From Pseudoramibacter fermentans (GTDB lineage Bacteria > Bacillota > Clostridia > Eubacteriales > Eubacteriaceae): DNA of 64,000 nucleotides. The notes under the pieces were generated by a model. It worked only from the letters and a program-made list of their open reading frames with translations, made no database searches and was not told the DNA's origin. A program made the translations under genes and the position numbers. Positions 8,917-17,742 of the stretch are shown here, piece after piece; the first letter of the stretch is position 1; each line of letters starts with the position of its first letter. The stretch lies in assembly GCA_009493725.1 (NCBI GenBank), contig VOGB01000005.1, forward strand, positions 124,001-188,000. The letters are read 5' to 3'.

Positions 8917-10365
8917 TTAATAGGCGCGTGCGAAATAAGCCATCTTGTCGGCGTGCTTGCCGCAGCAGACGCAGGAGCCGTCTCCGATGACTTCCTGTTC
9001 GTCGTCAAAGGGGATGCAGCGGCAGGAGGCGCCGGTTTCTTCGTGAATCTTGTCTTCGCAGGCCGGATTGCCGCACCAATTGGCTTTGATAAAGCCCGGA
9101 TTTTCAGCGAGGCGCTGCTTGAATTCGTCCATGTTTTCGGCTGTGGACGTCTTTTCTTCACGGGCCTTCAGCGCTTTGTCGTACAGGTTCTGCTGAATGG
9201 TTTCAAGCAGATCGCCGATCGTGTCTTCGATGCCGTCGAGAGACGCCGGTACCTTTTCGCCGTTGTCGCGGCGCGCCAGGACACACTGGTTCTTTTCGAG
9301 GTCTCTCGGTCCGAGTTCGACGCGGATCGGCACACCCTTCATTTCCCACTGATTGAATTTCCATCCCGGCGAATTGTCCGAATCGTCGAGGGTAACCTTG
9401 AATCGGCCTTCGAGGCGTTTTTTCAGATCCTGCGCTGCGTCAAGCACACCCGGCTTGTGCGCCGCGATCGGGATGATCGCCACCTGAATCGGCGCGATGT
9501 GCGGCGGCAGCACCAGCCCGTTGTCGTCGCCGTGGACCATGATGAGCCCGCCGATGAGCCGTGTAGACACGCCCCAGGACGTGTGGTACGGGTACTGCTG
9601 TTCGTTGTTGCGGTCGAGGTAAGTGATGTCGAACGCCTTGGTGAAATGCTGGCCCAGATTGTGGGAGGTGCCTGACTGGAGCGCCTGGCCGTCGTGCATC
9701 AGGGCTTCCATCGTGTAGGTCGCCGCTGCGCCGGCGAATTTTTCGCTTTCGCTCTTGCGCCCCACCACCATCGGAATCGCCAGATCCTTTTCGGCGACTT
9801 CTCGGTAAATGCCGAGCATGCGCATCGTTTCTTCCTGCGCTTCTTCAGCGGTTTCATGGAGGGTGTGGCCTTCCTGCCACAAGAATTCAGAGGTGCGCAG
9901 GAACGGACGCGTCGTCTTTTCCCAGCGCACGACGTTGGCCCACTGGTTGTACAAAAACGGCAGCTGACGGTAGGAATGCAGCCACTTGCTGTACATCGAG
10001 CAGATGATCGTTTCCGACGTCGGCCGAATGGCCAGGCGTTCGTTTAACTTTTTGCCGCCGCCTTCTGTGACCCAGGCGACTTCCGGCGCAAAGCCTTCGA
10101 CGTGTTCCGCTTCCTTCTGGAGCATGCTTTCCGGAATCAAAAGTGGAAAATACATGTTCTGATGGCCTGTCGCCTTGAATTTTGCGTCGTACAGCTTCTG
10201 GATATTTTCCCAGATCGCGTAGCCGTACGGGCGAATGACCATAAATCCTTTAACCGGCGCGTAGTCGACCATTTCCGTTTTGGAGATGACATCCGTGTAC
10301 CACCGCGCAAAATCGACGTCCCGCGGTGTAATGGCTTCTACTTTTTTGCCCTTATTTTTCCCCAT
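8917..10365 (-). CDS. proS: Prolyl-tRNA synthetase, archaeal/eukaryote-like type
   Basis: A 482-residue class II synthetase charging tRNA-Pro. The short length, absence of the inserted editing domain of the E. coli type, the motif 2 region KTTRPFLRTSEFLWQEGHT, and a C-terminal zinc-like domain place it in the archaeal/eukaryote-type ProRS. That domain has CGNPACEDKIHEE then CRC and CVCCGK, and the protein ends with the conserved Tyr. RPTSETIICSMYSKW is the proline/ATP pocket region. An AGGAT box precedes the ATG. This form occurs in many Firmicutes. It is followed directly by an intergenic stretch and tuf on the same strand. Confidence 0.96.
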   Translation of the reverse strand: MGKNKGKKVEAITPRDVDFARWYTDVISKTEMVDYAPVKGFMVIRPYGYAIWENIQKLYDAKFKATGHQNMYFPLLIPESMLQKEAEHVEGFAPEVAWVTEGGGKKLNERLAIRPTSETIICSMYSKWLHSYRQLPFLYNQWANVVRWEKTTRPFLRTSEFLWQEGHTLHETAEEAQEETMRMLGIYREVAEKDLAIPMVVGRKSESEKFAGAAATYTMEALMHDGQALQSGTSHNLGQHFTKAFDITYLDRNNEQQYPYHTSWGVSTRLIGGLIMVHGDDNGLVLPPHIAPIQVAIIPIAAHKPGVLDAAQDLKKRLEGRFKVTLDDSDNSPGWKFNQWEMKGVPIRVELGPRDLEKNQCVLARRDNGEKVPASLDGIEDTIGDLLETIQQNLYDKALKAREEKTSTAENMDEFKQRLAENPGFIKANWCGNPACEDKIHEETGASCRCIPFDDEQEVIGDGSCVCCGKHADKMAYFARAY

Positions 10366-10424
10366 AACAATCCTTTCGCATAAATAAATTTTCTTTTTAA
10401 ACGGCCTATATTATAGCACAAAAT

Positions 10425-10456
10425 AAAAGGCTGTGCCGAAAAGCAACAGCCTTTTT
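10425..10456. terminator. Intrinsic terminator between DUF1858 gene and proS
   Basis: AAAAGGCTGT / ACAGCCTTTT with an eleven-base loop and T/A-runs on both sides. It ends the upstream minus-strand DUF1858 transcript. A TATAAT on the minus strand (10415-10410) just beyond it is a likely proS -10. Confidence 0.75.
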
Positions 10457-10485
10457 ATTTTTATTTCCCGCGAATGCGCTTACGC

Positions 10486-10719
10486 TTATTGTGCGTCCGC
10501 CGCCACTTCGTCCGCTTCGTCGTTCAGATGCAGGGTGTCGTTTAAATATTCGACCACCTGATCGCCGTCGAGGCCGTGAACCATAGACGCATCGCCGATG
10601 GATTCCATTGCGGCAGCCGGGCAGCTGATGCAGCCCATGCCGATCATCATCAATGCGCGGGCCGCTTCGGGATATTTAGCGACAACGTCGCCGGTTAACA
10701 TGTCTTTTGTAATTTTCAT
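10486..10719 (-). CDS. DUF1858 small redox-type protein
   Basis: A 77-residue protein matching the DUF1858 family (hybrid-cluster-protein-associated disulfide domain): MKITKDMLTGDVVAKYPEA, then GMGCISCPAAAMESI with a CxxC pair, and an acidic tail. The cysteine pair may bind metal or form a redox disulfide; the family's biochemical role is not established. ATG 10719 is chosen because GAGGAGG sits six bases upstream; an in-frame ATG at 10734 overlaps that ribosome-binding site. It has its own promoter and terminator and is probably independent of the glycerol operon upstream. Confidence 0.85.
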   Translation of the reverse strand: MKITKDMLTGDVVAKYPEAARALMMIGMGCISCPAAAMESIGDASMVHGLDGDQVVEYLNDTLHLNDEADEVAADAQ

Positions 10720-10757
10720 CGGAGTCCTCCTCATTTCGTCTTCATTTTGTGCCTATT

Positions 10758-10785
10758 AATATAACACAGAATAAAATGAAATCAA
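10758..10785 (-). promoter_or_regulatory. Putative promoter of the DUF1858 gene
   Basis: TTGATT (10785-10780), 16-base spacer, TATATT (10763-10758) on the minus strand. Confidence 0.5.
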
Positions 10786-10808
10786 GACTTTTTTTGTCTA
10801 ATTTAAGT

Positions 10809-11672
10809 TTAACCCCTGGAAAACACCGCCATGGCCCGCTCGACGTCGGCCTGCATCGCGTCCTGAGCCGCCTGAGCCATTTGATCGAAGCGCAGGCCAG
10901 CCGGGTCGTCGGCACCGTCGATTAGCGCCCGGACGCCGGCGCCGCCGGCGAGTGACATGTACGTAAAATAATTGATTTTGCAGATGCCGTTTGCGATGGC
11001 CTTCTGCATTTCGTCATCAGTGACGCCGGAACCGCCGTGCATGACCAGCGGCAGCTGCACCGCCTCCCGCACCTCGGCAACCCGGTTCACGTCGAGCACC
11101 GGCTTGGACGTGTAGACCCCGTGGGCCGTGCCGAAGGCGATAGCCAGGCAGTCGACGCCCGTCGCGTCGACAAAGGCTTTGGCCGCTGCCGGATCGGTGT
11201 AGGCCGCGTCTGGCGGCAGATTGTCGGGATCGTCGGTACCGCCGCCGGAGGCCGGGCGGATAACCCGGCCGAGCTCCGCTTCAACGTCCGCGTCGTAGGC
11301 CTTGGCCATCTCGACCGCTGCCTTCGTGACCGCCACATTGTCCTCGTAAGGTTGGGCTGAGGCGTCGATCATGATCGATGTGAAGCCCAGCTCCAGCGCC
11401 CGCTTTAAATAATCCAGATCTTCACCGTGATCGAGGTGCACGGCGACCGGCACCGACGCACGTTTCGCCGCATCGAGCATCACCGGCGCGATCACGTCCA
11501 TCGGCATCAGGGATTCGTGAAGCTGAGCGTGCTGGAGAATGACGCCCTCGCCCCGCGCCTCAGCGGCCGCGACCGTCGCACGCACCGCCTCTAAATTCGG
11601 TGTGTTGAAGGCGCCGACGCCGACGTGCTTGTCGTAAGCTTCTTTCAGAAGCGCACTCATTTTGACTAGCAT
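10809..11672 (-). CDS. Class II (zinc) ketose-bisphosphate/ketose-phosphate aldolase
   Basis: A 287-residue class II aldolase. The zinc/catalytic motif HLDHG (79-83), the EAELGRV region, AFGTAHGVY and the phosphate-binding LVMHGGSGV are in family order and spacing. Members cleave fructose-1,6-bisphosphate, tagatose-bisphosphate or ketose-1-phosphates to dihydroxyacetone phosphate plus an aldehyde. Being the last gene of an operon with an FGGY kinase and an SDR suggests a dedicated ketose phosphate substrate rather than central glycolysis, which is inference. Its start overlaps the region just after DUF1667 (nine bases), with only a modest AGGCGGA box, so coupling is likely. Confidence 0.85.
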   Translation of the reverse strand: MLVKMSALLKEAYDKHVGVGAFNTPNLEAVRATVAAAEARGEGVILQHAQLHESLMPMDVIAPVMLDAAKRASVPVAVHLDHGEDLDYLKRALELGFTSIMIDASAQPYEDNVAVTKAAVEMAKAYDADVEAELGRVIRPASGGGTDDPDNLPPDAAYTDPAAAKAFVDATGVDCLAIAFGTAHGVYTSKPVLDVNRVAEVREAVQLPLVMHGGSGVTDDEMQKAIANGICKINYFTYMSLAGGAGVRALIDGADDPAGLRFDQMAQAAQDAMQADVERAMAVFSRG

Positions 11673-11681
11673 CGCGTCCGC

Positions 11682-12047
11682 CTACATCCTGACGGTTTTG
11701 GCCGCGACGATGTCGACGCCGGTCCCCGCCACATTGGCGATCAGCGACTCGCCCATTTTAACGGCGTGATGCAGATGCTTCGCCTGAATGGCCTGCATCG
11801 CGTCCTTCATCACAGCCTTCGGAATCGGCTTGGCCGAACGCACCGGCACGAGCACTGCCTTGGCGCCAGTGTCGAGGATCATCGTCGATGTCAGAGTCCG
11901 CACTGGGCAGCGCCATTCGCTCTCTGCAAAATCGACGCCCCGTTTGCACAAATTGCCTTCTACCGCGACCACCTGGTCGTCTTCAATCGTCGCTAAAAGC
12001 TCACAGCTGTTCGGGCAGGTCGTACAGCTCATTTTTACTTTTTTCAT
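11682..12047 (-). CDS. DUF1667 protein (anaerobic glycerol-3-phosphate dehydrogenase third component)
   Basis: A 121-residue protein starting MKKVKMSCTTCPNSCELL, with a CxxCxxxC cluster and a further Cys in NLCKRGVDFAESEW and WRCPVRT. DUF1667 proteins are encoded next to two FAD-dependent oxidoreductases of the glycerol-3-phosphate dehydrogenase type in many Clostridia, and this arrangement is seen here. The cysteines suggest an iron-sulfur role analogous to GlpC; this is inference. ATG 12047 follows GAGGAGG with good spacing and is preferred to an upstream in-frame ATG at 12077. Confidence 0.82.
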   Translation of the reverse strand: MKKVKMSCTTCPNSCELLATIEDDQVVAVEGNLCKRGVDFAESEWRCPVRTLTSTMILDTGAKAVLVPVRSAKPIPKAVMKDAMQAIQAKHLHHAVKMGESLIANVAGTGVDIVAAKTVRM

Positions 12048-12060
12048 TCTGGCCTCCTCA

Positions 12061-13320
12061 TTATGCCTGGGTTTCAACTGTCACGGTCAGCGGTTCCGCA
12101 CAGCCTGCGAGGGCATCGCATTTGACCGTGTGAATTTCCATATTGCTCGGCAGGAAACGATGGGCCTTCTTTTCCCGGTAAATTTCCTGCCCACCTGAGC
12201 GGATGACCGTCACACCGCTTGCAATCGGCGCGCCGACTCTGAATTTAATCTGCTTGTCTGCGCCGTCCGCCGGATCGACAAAGCCCGGCACCGTGTAGCG
12301 CACCGCGCCCTCGGCTTTCACGGCGAGCTGCTGTTCTGAATGTTGCAGCGCGTTTCTGGCGTAAAGGGCCGCTTTTTCGCCAGCTTCCTGGGCTTCCGCC
12401 GTCACGTAGTCGACGACGTCGTGCACGTGCAGGACGTTGCCGCAGGCAAAAATCCCCGGCACTGCGGTTTCGAGATTTTCGTCGACAATCGGGCCCTTCG
12501 TCACCGGGTCGAGGGGCACGCCCGCCTTCCGGCTCAGCTCGTTTTCGGGGATCAGCCCGACCGAAAGCAGCACCGTATCGCAGGGGATTTCCCGTTCGGT
12601 TCCCGGAATCGGGTTGCGGTGTTCGTCCACCTGTGCGACCTCTACCGAATGGACGCGGTCCTTGCCGTTGATCCGCGTGATCGTTGTGGACAAATGCAGC
12701 GGAATGTCAAAATCGTCCAGGCAGTTGATGATGTTGCGGTACAGCCCGTTGGGATAGGGCATAATTTCGTAAACCCCTTCGACTTCAATGCCCTCGAGGG
12801 TTAGCCGTCTGGCCATGATCAGGCCGATGTCCCCTGATCCGAGAATGACCGCGCGGTTTCCAGGCTTCATGTTTTCAAGGTTGATGTAGCGCTGGGCGAT
12901 TCCGGCGGTGAACACGCCGGCGCCGCGATCCCCTGGGATGCGGATGGCGCCCCGGGTCCGTTCCCTACAGCCCATCGCGAGGATCACAGCCCCCGCTTCA
13001 AAATGAAGCACCCCTTCGCCGCAGATCGCCGAGACGTGGCGGTCCTTGGTAATGTCCAGCACCATCGTGTTCAAAAACACGTCGATGTCCTGATCCACAA
13101 CCTGGTCGATGAACCGTTCGGCGTATTCCGGGCCGGTCAGCTCTTCCTTGAAGACGTGGAGGCCGAATCCGGCGTGAATGCACTGCTCGAGAATGCCGCC
13201 GAGCTCCGCGTTGCGTTCGAGAATCGCCACGCTGGCGCCCTGCTTTTTGGCCGAGAGGGCCGCCGCCAGACCGGCCGGCCCGCCGCCGACCACTACCACA
13301 TCGTATTGATAAGTCTTCAC
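12061..13320 (-). CDS. FAD/NAD(P)-binding oxidoreductase, GlpB-like partner
   Basis: A 419-residue pyridine-nucleotide-disulfide-type flavoprotein. It has an N-terminal FAD site VVVGGGPAGLAAAL (9-22), a second nucleotide site AVILGSGDIGLIMARR, and the GIFACGNVLHVHD segment typical of the C-terminal FAD contact. The redox-active CxxC of thioredoxin reductases is absent. Together with the flanking GlpA-like and DUF1667 genes it forms the three-gene set found for anaerobic glycerol-3-phosphate oxidation in Clostridia. Twelve bases separate it from the upstream gene. It probably passes electrons from the GlpA-like subunit to NAD or another carrier. Confidence 0.85.
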   Translation of the reverse strand: MKTYQYDVVVVGGGPAGLAAALSAKKQGASVAILERNAELGGILEQCIHAGFGLHVFKEELTGPEYAERFIDQVVDQDIDVFLNTMVLDITKDRHVSAICGEGVLHFEAGAVILAMGCRERTRGAIRIPGDRGAGVFTAGIAQRYINLENMKPGNRAVILGSGDIGLIMARRLTLEGIEVEGVYEIMPYPNGLYRNIINCLDDFDIPLHLSTTITRINGKDRVHSVEVAQVDEHRNPIPGTEREIPCDTVLLSVGLIPENELSRKAGVPLDPVTKGPIVDENLETAVPGIFACGNVLHVHDVVDYVTAEAQEAGEKAALYARNALQHSEQQLAVKAEGAVRYTVPGFVDPADGADKQIKFRVGAPIASGVTVIRSGGQEIYREKKAHRFLPSNMEIHTVKCDALAGCAEPLTVTVETQA

Positions 13321-13332
13321 TCTGATTCTCCT

Positions 13333-14796
13333 TTATTTCTTCACTGGCCCGAACAAAACCGGCGAATGGTCTTCTTCGAACTTCACTTCTTCTTCCGGAA
13401 TGCCCAATTCCCGTGCCAGAATCTTCATGACCTTGAACTGACAGAAGCCGCTCTGGCAGCGGCCCATGCCCGCGCGGGTGCGGCGTTTGACGCCTTCGAC
13501 GGTCCGCGCGCCGAGGGTCTGGTGAATCGCCGCAACGATTTCCCCTTCCGTAACCGTTTCACAGCGGCAGACAATCTGGCCGTAGCGCGGGTCCTGCGCG
13601 ATGATTTGGTCCTTTTCCTCGTCGGTGCATTCGCTGAAATCCACCGGCGCCTTGCGGTACTTGTTGTAGCCCGGTCGGGGTTTCAGATCGAGCCCTGCGT
13701 CCGCCAACAAATCGCGGACGTATTCGGCGATCCCCGGCGAAGAGGCCGCCCCCGGCGACTGAATGCCTGCCGCGTGGATGAAGTGCGGCACGGTTTCCGA
13801 TTCGCAGATCCAAAAGTCGTTATCGTTGTTTAACGCCACCGGCCGCTGCCCGGCAAAGGTGCGGATGACTGACCCGTCGTCAAATCCCGGAATCAAGTGA
13901 TGGGCGCCGTTGAGCAGATCCTGAATGCCCTTCGCGTCGTTGCTCGTGTCTTCCTTGTCGGTGCGCATCGTCGCAGTGGAGCCGATGATGTAATTGCCGT
14001 GGGGCATCGGGATCAACGCGATGCCCTTGGTGTCCGGACTCGGGCACGGGAACATGACCGTGTGAATCGGCGTCGGCAGGTTTTTGTCGACGACACAGAG
14101 ATTGCCGTGGCGCCCCTGAATTTTGTACTCGTGAATGCCGGCCATCGCGGCGACGTCATCGGCGTAGATGCCCGCCGCATCGACGATGTAGCGCGTCCGA
14201 TAAGTGTCGTGGTTCGTCTGCACGGTGAAATTGCCGTCCGCGTCTTTCGAAATGCCAGTCACTTCAGATTCCAGGAAGATATCAGTGCCGTTCACCTTCG
14301 CGTTTTCGGCAAAGGCCACCGCCACCTCAAAGGGATCGATCATCGTCGTCGTGTGGGCCAAAAGCGCGCCGAGGGCCTTTTTGTTGATATTGGGCTCCCG
14401 ATTCTGCAGCTGGGCCGCGTCGATGCGTTCCACCTGTTCGACGCCGTTGATCCGCGCGTTGTCGCAGAGCTCATCGACCTTCTTCAAATCCTGTTCAGAA
14501 TAAGCGACGACGAGGGTACCCGTGTGACGGATATTGAAATCGAGATCCTTCGCGAGCTGCGGGTACATCCGCGCGCCCCGGGGATTCAGCTTCGCCTTGA
14601 GCGTCCCGGGATGAGGATCGTAGCCGGGGTGCACCACCCCGCCGTTGCCCTTCGTCGCGCCCATGCCGATGTCGTTTTTGCGCTCTAAAAGCGCCACATC
14701 GATGTCGTATTTCGCCAGCTCGTGAATGATCCCGGTGCCGGTGATCCCGCCGCCGATGACGATCACGTCGTATAGTTTCTGATTTTCAGCTTTCAA
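13333..14796 (-). CDS. Glycerol-3-phosphate dehydrogenase, GlpA-like with BFD [2Fe-2S] domain
   Basis: A 487-residue FAD-dependent oxidoreductase of the DAO superfamily. The dinucleotide site VIVIGGGITGTG lies at 11-22 and the central DAO region includes GHNLCVV-like and YIIGSTATMRTDKEDT segments. The C-terminal BFD-type [2Fe-2S] domain carries Cys410, Cys412, Cys447 and Cys452 (CRC and CQSGFC). It should oxidise sn-glycerol-3-phosphate to dihydroxyacetone phosphate. Neighbours glpK and glpP support that role, although the ketose genes in the same operon leave another polyol phosphate possible. Intergenic gaps on both sides are short, so it is part of the operon. Confidence 0.87.
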   Translation of the reverse strand: MKAENQKLYDVIVIGGGITGTGIIHELAKYDIDVALLERKNDIGMGATKGNGGVVHPGYDPHPGTLKAKLNPRGARMYPQLAKDLDFNIRHTGTLVVAYSEQDLKKVDELCDNARINGVEQVERIDAAQLQNREPNINKKALGALLAHTTTMIDPFEVAVAFAENAKVNGTDIFLESEVTGISKDADGNFTVQTNHDTYRTRYIVDAAGIYADDVAAMAGIHEYKIQGRHGNLCVVDKNLPTPIHTVMFPCPSPDTKGIALIPMPHGNYIIGSTATMRTDKEDTSNDAKGIQDLLNGAHHLIPGFDDGSVIRTFAGQRPVALNNDNDFWICESETVPHFIHAAGIQSPGAASSPGIAEYVRDLLADAGLDLKPRPGYNKYRKAPVDFSECTDEEKDQIIAQDPRYGQIVCRCETVTEGEIVAAIHQTLGARTVEGVKRRTRAGMGRCQSGFCQFKVMKILARELGIPEEEVKFEEDHSPVLFGPVKK

Positions 14797-14822
14797 ATTT
14801 TACGCCTCCCTTTTGTTCCAAT

Positions 14823-15578
14823 TTACCGCATCAGCATGCCGCCGGTGAGGTCGACCGTCGCGCCGGTCATATAGCCCGCCGGTTCTGAAGCCAGAAAGAC
14901 GATGACGTCCGCGACCTCCTCGGGCTTTGCGACGTGACCGATTGGAATCCGGCTTTCGTAATAGCCCGGATGCTCGGCCATGCTCTTCGCAATCATGTCC
15001 GTTTCGACGATGCCCAGCGCCACCGCGTTGACCGTGATGCCCTTCGGCGAAAGCTCTCTCGCCATCGAAATGGTCATCGCCGCCATGCCGGCCTTAGACG
15101 CCGCGTAATGAACGTGGCCGGTGGTCGAGCCGTGAAAAGCCGCCTGAGAGTTGACGTTGATGATTTTACCGCCCCGCCCGGCGTCGAGATTCGCCTTCGC
15201 GAAATACTGAGACGTCAGAAAAGACGCCGTCAAATTGACGTTGAAGGTCCGCTGCCAGTCCTCGAGGCTGATATCCTGACACCAGCCCTGAAGGAAAATC
15301 CCTGCGTCGTTGATCAGGATATCCATCTCGCCGAGGGCAGCCTCCGCCTTCGCCATCATCGCCGTGACCTGGGCCGGATCGGCGAAATCCGCAGCCAAAG
15401 CCGTCGCCTGCACGCCGAGGGCTCTCGCCGCCTCAGCTGTTTTTTCCGCGCCTTCTATATGTCCGGCCGTCACGACAAGATTGACCCCTTCTCTCGCCAG
15501 CCCGAGGGCCACGGCGCGGCCGACGCCCCGCGAGGCGCCGGTGACAATTGCATTTTTACCTTTTAATTTTAAATCCAT
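14823..15578 (-). CDS. Short-chain dehydrogenase/reductase
   Basis: A 251-residue classical SDR. TGASRGVG (13-20) is the cofactor loop, a catalytic Ser follows INVNSQAA, and YAASK holds the Tyr/Lys pair at about 160. The usual NNAG structural motif reads NDAG. The terminal GYMTGATVDLTGGMLMR is typical. Members oxidise sugar alcohols or reduce ketoses and 3-oxoacyl groups. Its position between an FGGY kinase and a glycerol-3-phosphate dehydrogenase suggests a polyol/ketose substrate; that is inference. Operon spacing is 26 bases downstream and 37 upstream. Confidence 0.85.
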   Translation of the reverse strand: MDLKLKGKNAIVTGASRGVGRAVALGLAREGVNLVVTAGHIEGAEKTAEAARALGVQATALAADFADPAQVTAMMAKAEAALGEMDILINDAGIFLQGWCQDISLEDWQRTFNVNLTASFLTSQYFAKANLDAGRGGKIINVNSQAAFHGSTTGHVHYAASKAGMAAMTISMARELSPKGITVNAVALGIVETDMIAKSMAEHPGYYESRIPIGHVAKPEEVADVIVFLASEPAGYMTGATVDLTGGMLMR

Positions 15579-15615
15579 ATAATCCTTCGATTTCTTTACG
15601 CTTACACGCGCTGTT

Positions 15616-17121
15616 TCATTCGTTCCAATCGTCCCAGACGCCGTCGAGAGCGCCGATGACCTTCAGATACCGCCTGTATTTCCTGTCGTAGACGTCCTTC
15701 TTCGACAAATCCGGCTGGGCCGTGTACATGACGTCGACCATCTGCTCCGACGCTTCCTTAAAGGACGGGAAGACCCCGACGGCCACGCCGGCGTTGATCG
15801 CCGAGCCGAGGGCGCCGAGCTCCTGGCTGCGGGCCACTTCGATCGGCACCTGCAGGATGTCCGCGAACATCTGCACCCAGATCTTCGATTTGGCGACACC
15901 GCCGGCCATTCGGATCAAATCCGGGGCATCCCGGTATTTGAGCAGCTTTTCAATGTGGTATTTGTGGCTGAAGACGATACCTTCATACACCGCACGGAGC
16001 ATGTCGTCCCGGGTGTGCCAGGACTGCAGCCCGATGAAGGCACCCTTGGCGTTCATGTTGACGTTGCTGCCGAACAAAAACGGCAGGAAGACCAATCCTT
16101 TGTCGTCGTCCCCGGCCCGGGCCACCGCCTCGTTGGCGTAGTCGTAAATGCCCCGGTCGTGGAGGTCGACGCCTTTGAGCACCTCCGTCAAGAACCATTC
16201 CTGATTGGAGGCCGAGGTGGGGCTGCCTTCGAGAATCATCCAATAGCCCGGGATCGTATCGATCGACGTCATGAACAAATCCTTGTCCACCACCGGCTTT
16301 TTGCTGATGTACTCGTTGATGCTCCAGGTTCCGGCGACCACGCACATCGCCGATTCGTCGGTGACACCGACGGCCATCGCCGACGCGTGAATGTCCATCG
16401 AGCCGCCGGCCACCGGCGTGCCGGCCTTCAGCCCGGTCAACCCCGCCGCTTCTTCGGTCACGTAGCCGCAGATTTCGCCGGAGTAGCGCAGCGGCGGCAG
16501 CTTGTCGTAAATGCACTCGAGGCCCATTTCCGCGAGGAGGTCCTTGTCGTAGCAGACATCCCGGACGTTCATCAGCGACGACCCGGAATAATCGGTGATT
16601 TCCCCGTAGGCCTCGCCAGTGAGCTTAAACCGGATGAAATCCTTGCACATGAAGACCCAGCGGGTCCGTTCGATTACCTCCGGCTGGTACTTTAAAAACC
16701 ACTTGATGATCGTCGTCGGCTGGCCGCCCCAGCAGGACTGCATGGTCTTCGGCAGAATTTTTTCAAAGGTGCCATCCTGCTGCCACTGGGCCGCGAATTC
16801 GTTGCCTCTGGAATCTGTCGAAATGATGCCGTTGTAGGCCGGCGAGCCGTCGGCCTGGGTCAGGTAGACGCCGTTGCCGTGGCCCGTCGCCGCGACGCCG
16901 ACGATCTGCCCGCTGTCGATGCCGGCCTGAGCGATCACCGCGCGGATCGCGCCGACGTTGGCCGCCCACATTTCGTTGCTGTCCCGTTCGGTGAAGCCCG
17001 GCTGAGGCTGAATCAGCTCAGTTTTCCGGCTGGACACCGCGATTTCATGCCCCTCTAAATCGTACAGGGCCGCCTTGGACATGGTCCCGCCGTTGTCGAG
17101 CCCCAACAGATATTTTTCCAT
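15616..17121 (-). CDS. FGGY-family carbohydrate kinase (L-xylulose-kinase-like)
   Basis: A 501-residue sugar kinase of the FGGY family. MEKYLLGLDNGGTMSKAALY is the N-terminal phosphate-1 motif, GVAATGHGNGVY and the C-terminal RMAGGVAKSKIWVQMFADIL are family signatures, and GGSMDIHASAMAVG contains the catalytic Asp. The sequence is closer to LyxK-type pentulose kinases than to GlpK, which is encoded separately two genes upstream. Hence it likely phosphorylates a ketopentose or other short ketose or polyol. ATG 17121 is preferred to GTG 17127 because AGAGAGGTG is then about seven bases away. Substrate is uncertain. Confidence 0.82.
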   Translation of the reverse strand: MEKYLLGLDNGGTMSKAALYDLEGHEIAVSSRKTELIQPQPGFTERDSNEMWAANVGAIRAVIAQAGIDSGQIVGVAATGHGNGVYLTQADGSPAYNGIISTDSRGNEFAAQWQQDGTFEKILPKTMQSCWGGQPTTIIKWFLKYQPEVIERTRWVFMCKDFIRFKLTGEAYGEITDYSGSSLMNVRDVCYDKDLLAEMGLECIYDKLPPLRYSGEICGYVTEEAAGLTGLKAGTPVAGGSMDIHASAMAVGVTDESAMCVVAGTWSINEYISKKPVVDKDLFMTSIDTIPGYWMILEGSPTSASNQEWFLTEVLKGVDLHDRGIYDYANEAVARAGDDDKGLVFLPFLFGSNVNMNAKGAFIGLQSWHTRDDMLRAVYEGIVFSHKYHIEKLLKYRDAPDLIRMAGGVAKSKIWVQMFADILQVPIEVARSQELGALGSAINAGVAVGVFPSFKEASEQMVDVMYTAQPDLSKKDVYDRKYRRYLKVIGALDGVWDDWNE

Positions 17122-17172
17122 TTTCACACACCTCTCTATTGTGATCTGAACTTTCGTTCATCCTCATCCAAT

Positions 17173-17742
17173 CTAAAACAAATGCCTTTCACTGGTGGTG
17201 GCGCCGTCGAATCCGGCCCGCTCCACCGCCTCAATCTCTTCTGGAGTCTGAATGAAGCCGCCGGCCCAGAGCGGGATAGCTGTCACCTTGCGAAGCTCGG
17301 GCAGCACGTCTACCGCGACCTTCGCCGGCAGAATTTCAGCCGCCTGCGCTCGGGTAGATTTCAAAATCCGAAGGGTCGTGTCCAGCGCCTTGGAATCAGA
17401 GATCAGAAAGCGCTGAATCGTGTACAGGCCGATGTTGCGCGCCATCCCGAGGCGCATCCGGTCGGTGGACATGACGCCGTCGACCTTGAAGTAATGCTTG
17501 AGCAGCTTGATCCCGACCTCGTCTCGTCCGAATCCGCCGAGAAGCTCCATATTGATGAGCACCCGTTTCCCGGCGTCGTGGACCTTTTGGGCGAGCAGCG
17601 GCAGACTGGCGATGTCTGCCCCCGTGAGCAGAATCGTCTGCCGTTCGCTCTTTAGCGCCCACTCCAAATCGCCGAGGCGGCGGATCGACGGGATCACCTG
17701 AAAGGCTGACGGCTGATGCCCGCCGCGCTTTGCGCCGCTCAT
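17173..17742 (-). CDS. glpP: Glycerol-3-phosphate-responsive antiterminator GlpP
   Basis: A 189-residue TIM-barrel-like protein matching GlpP (B. subtilis form about 192 residues). Recognisable segments are FQVIPSIRRLGDLEWAL, INMELLGGFGRDEVGIKLL and the terminal IPLWAGGFIQTPEEIEAVE. GlpP bound to glycerol-3-phosphate binds leader mRNA and prevents termination upstream of glp genes. The ATG at 17742 overlaps the glpK stop (ATGA), so it is translationally coupled to glpK. A matching terminator-like hairpin is present in the glpK leader, which gives it an obvious target within its own operon. Confidence 0.93.
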   Translation of the reverse strand: MSGAKRGGHQPSAFQVIPSIRRLGDLEWALKSERQTILLTGADIASLPLLAQKVHDAGKRVLINMELLGGFGRDEVGIKLLKHYFKVDGVMSTDRMRLGMARNIGLYTIQRFLISDSKALDTTLRILKSTRAQAAEILPAKVAVDVLPELRKVTAIPLWAGGFIQTPEEIEAVERAGFDGATTSERHLF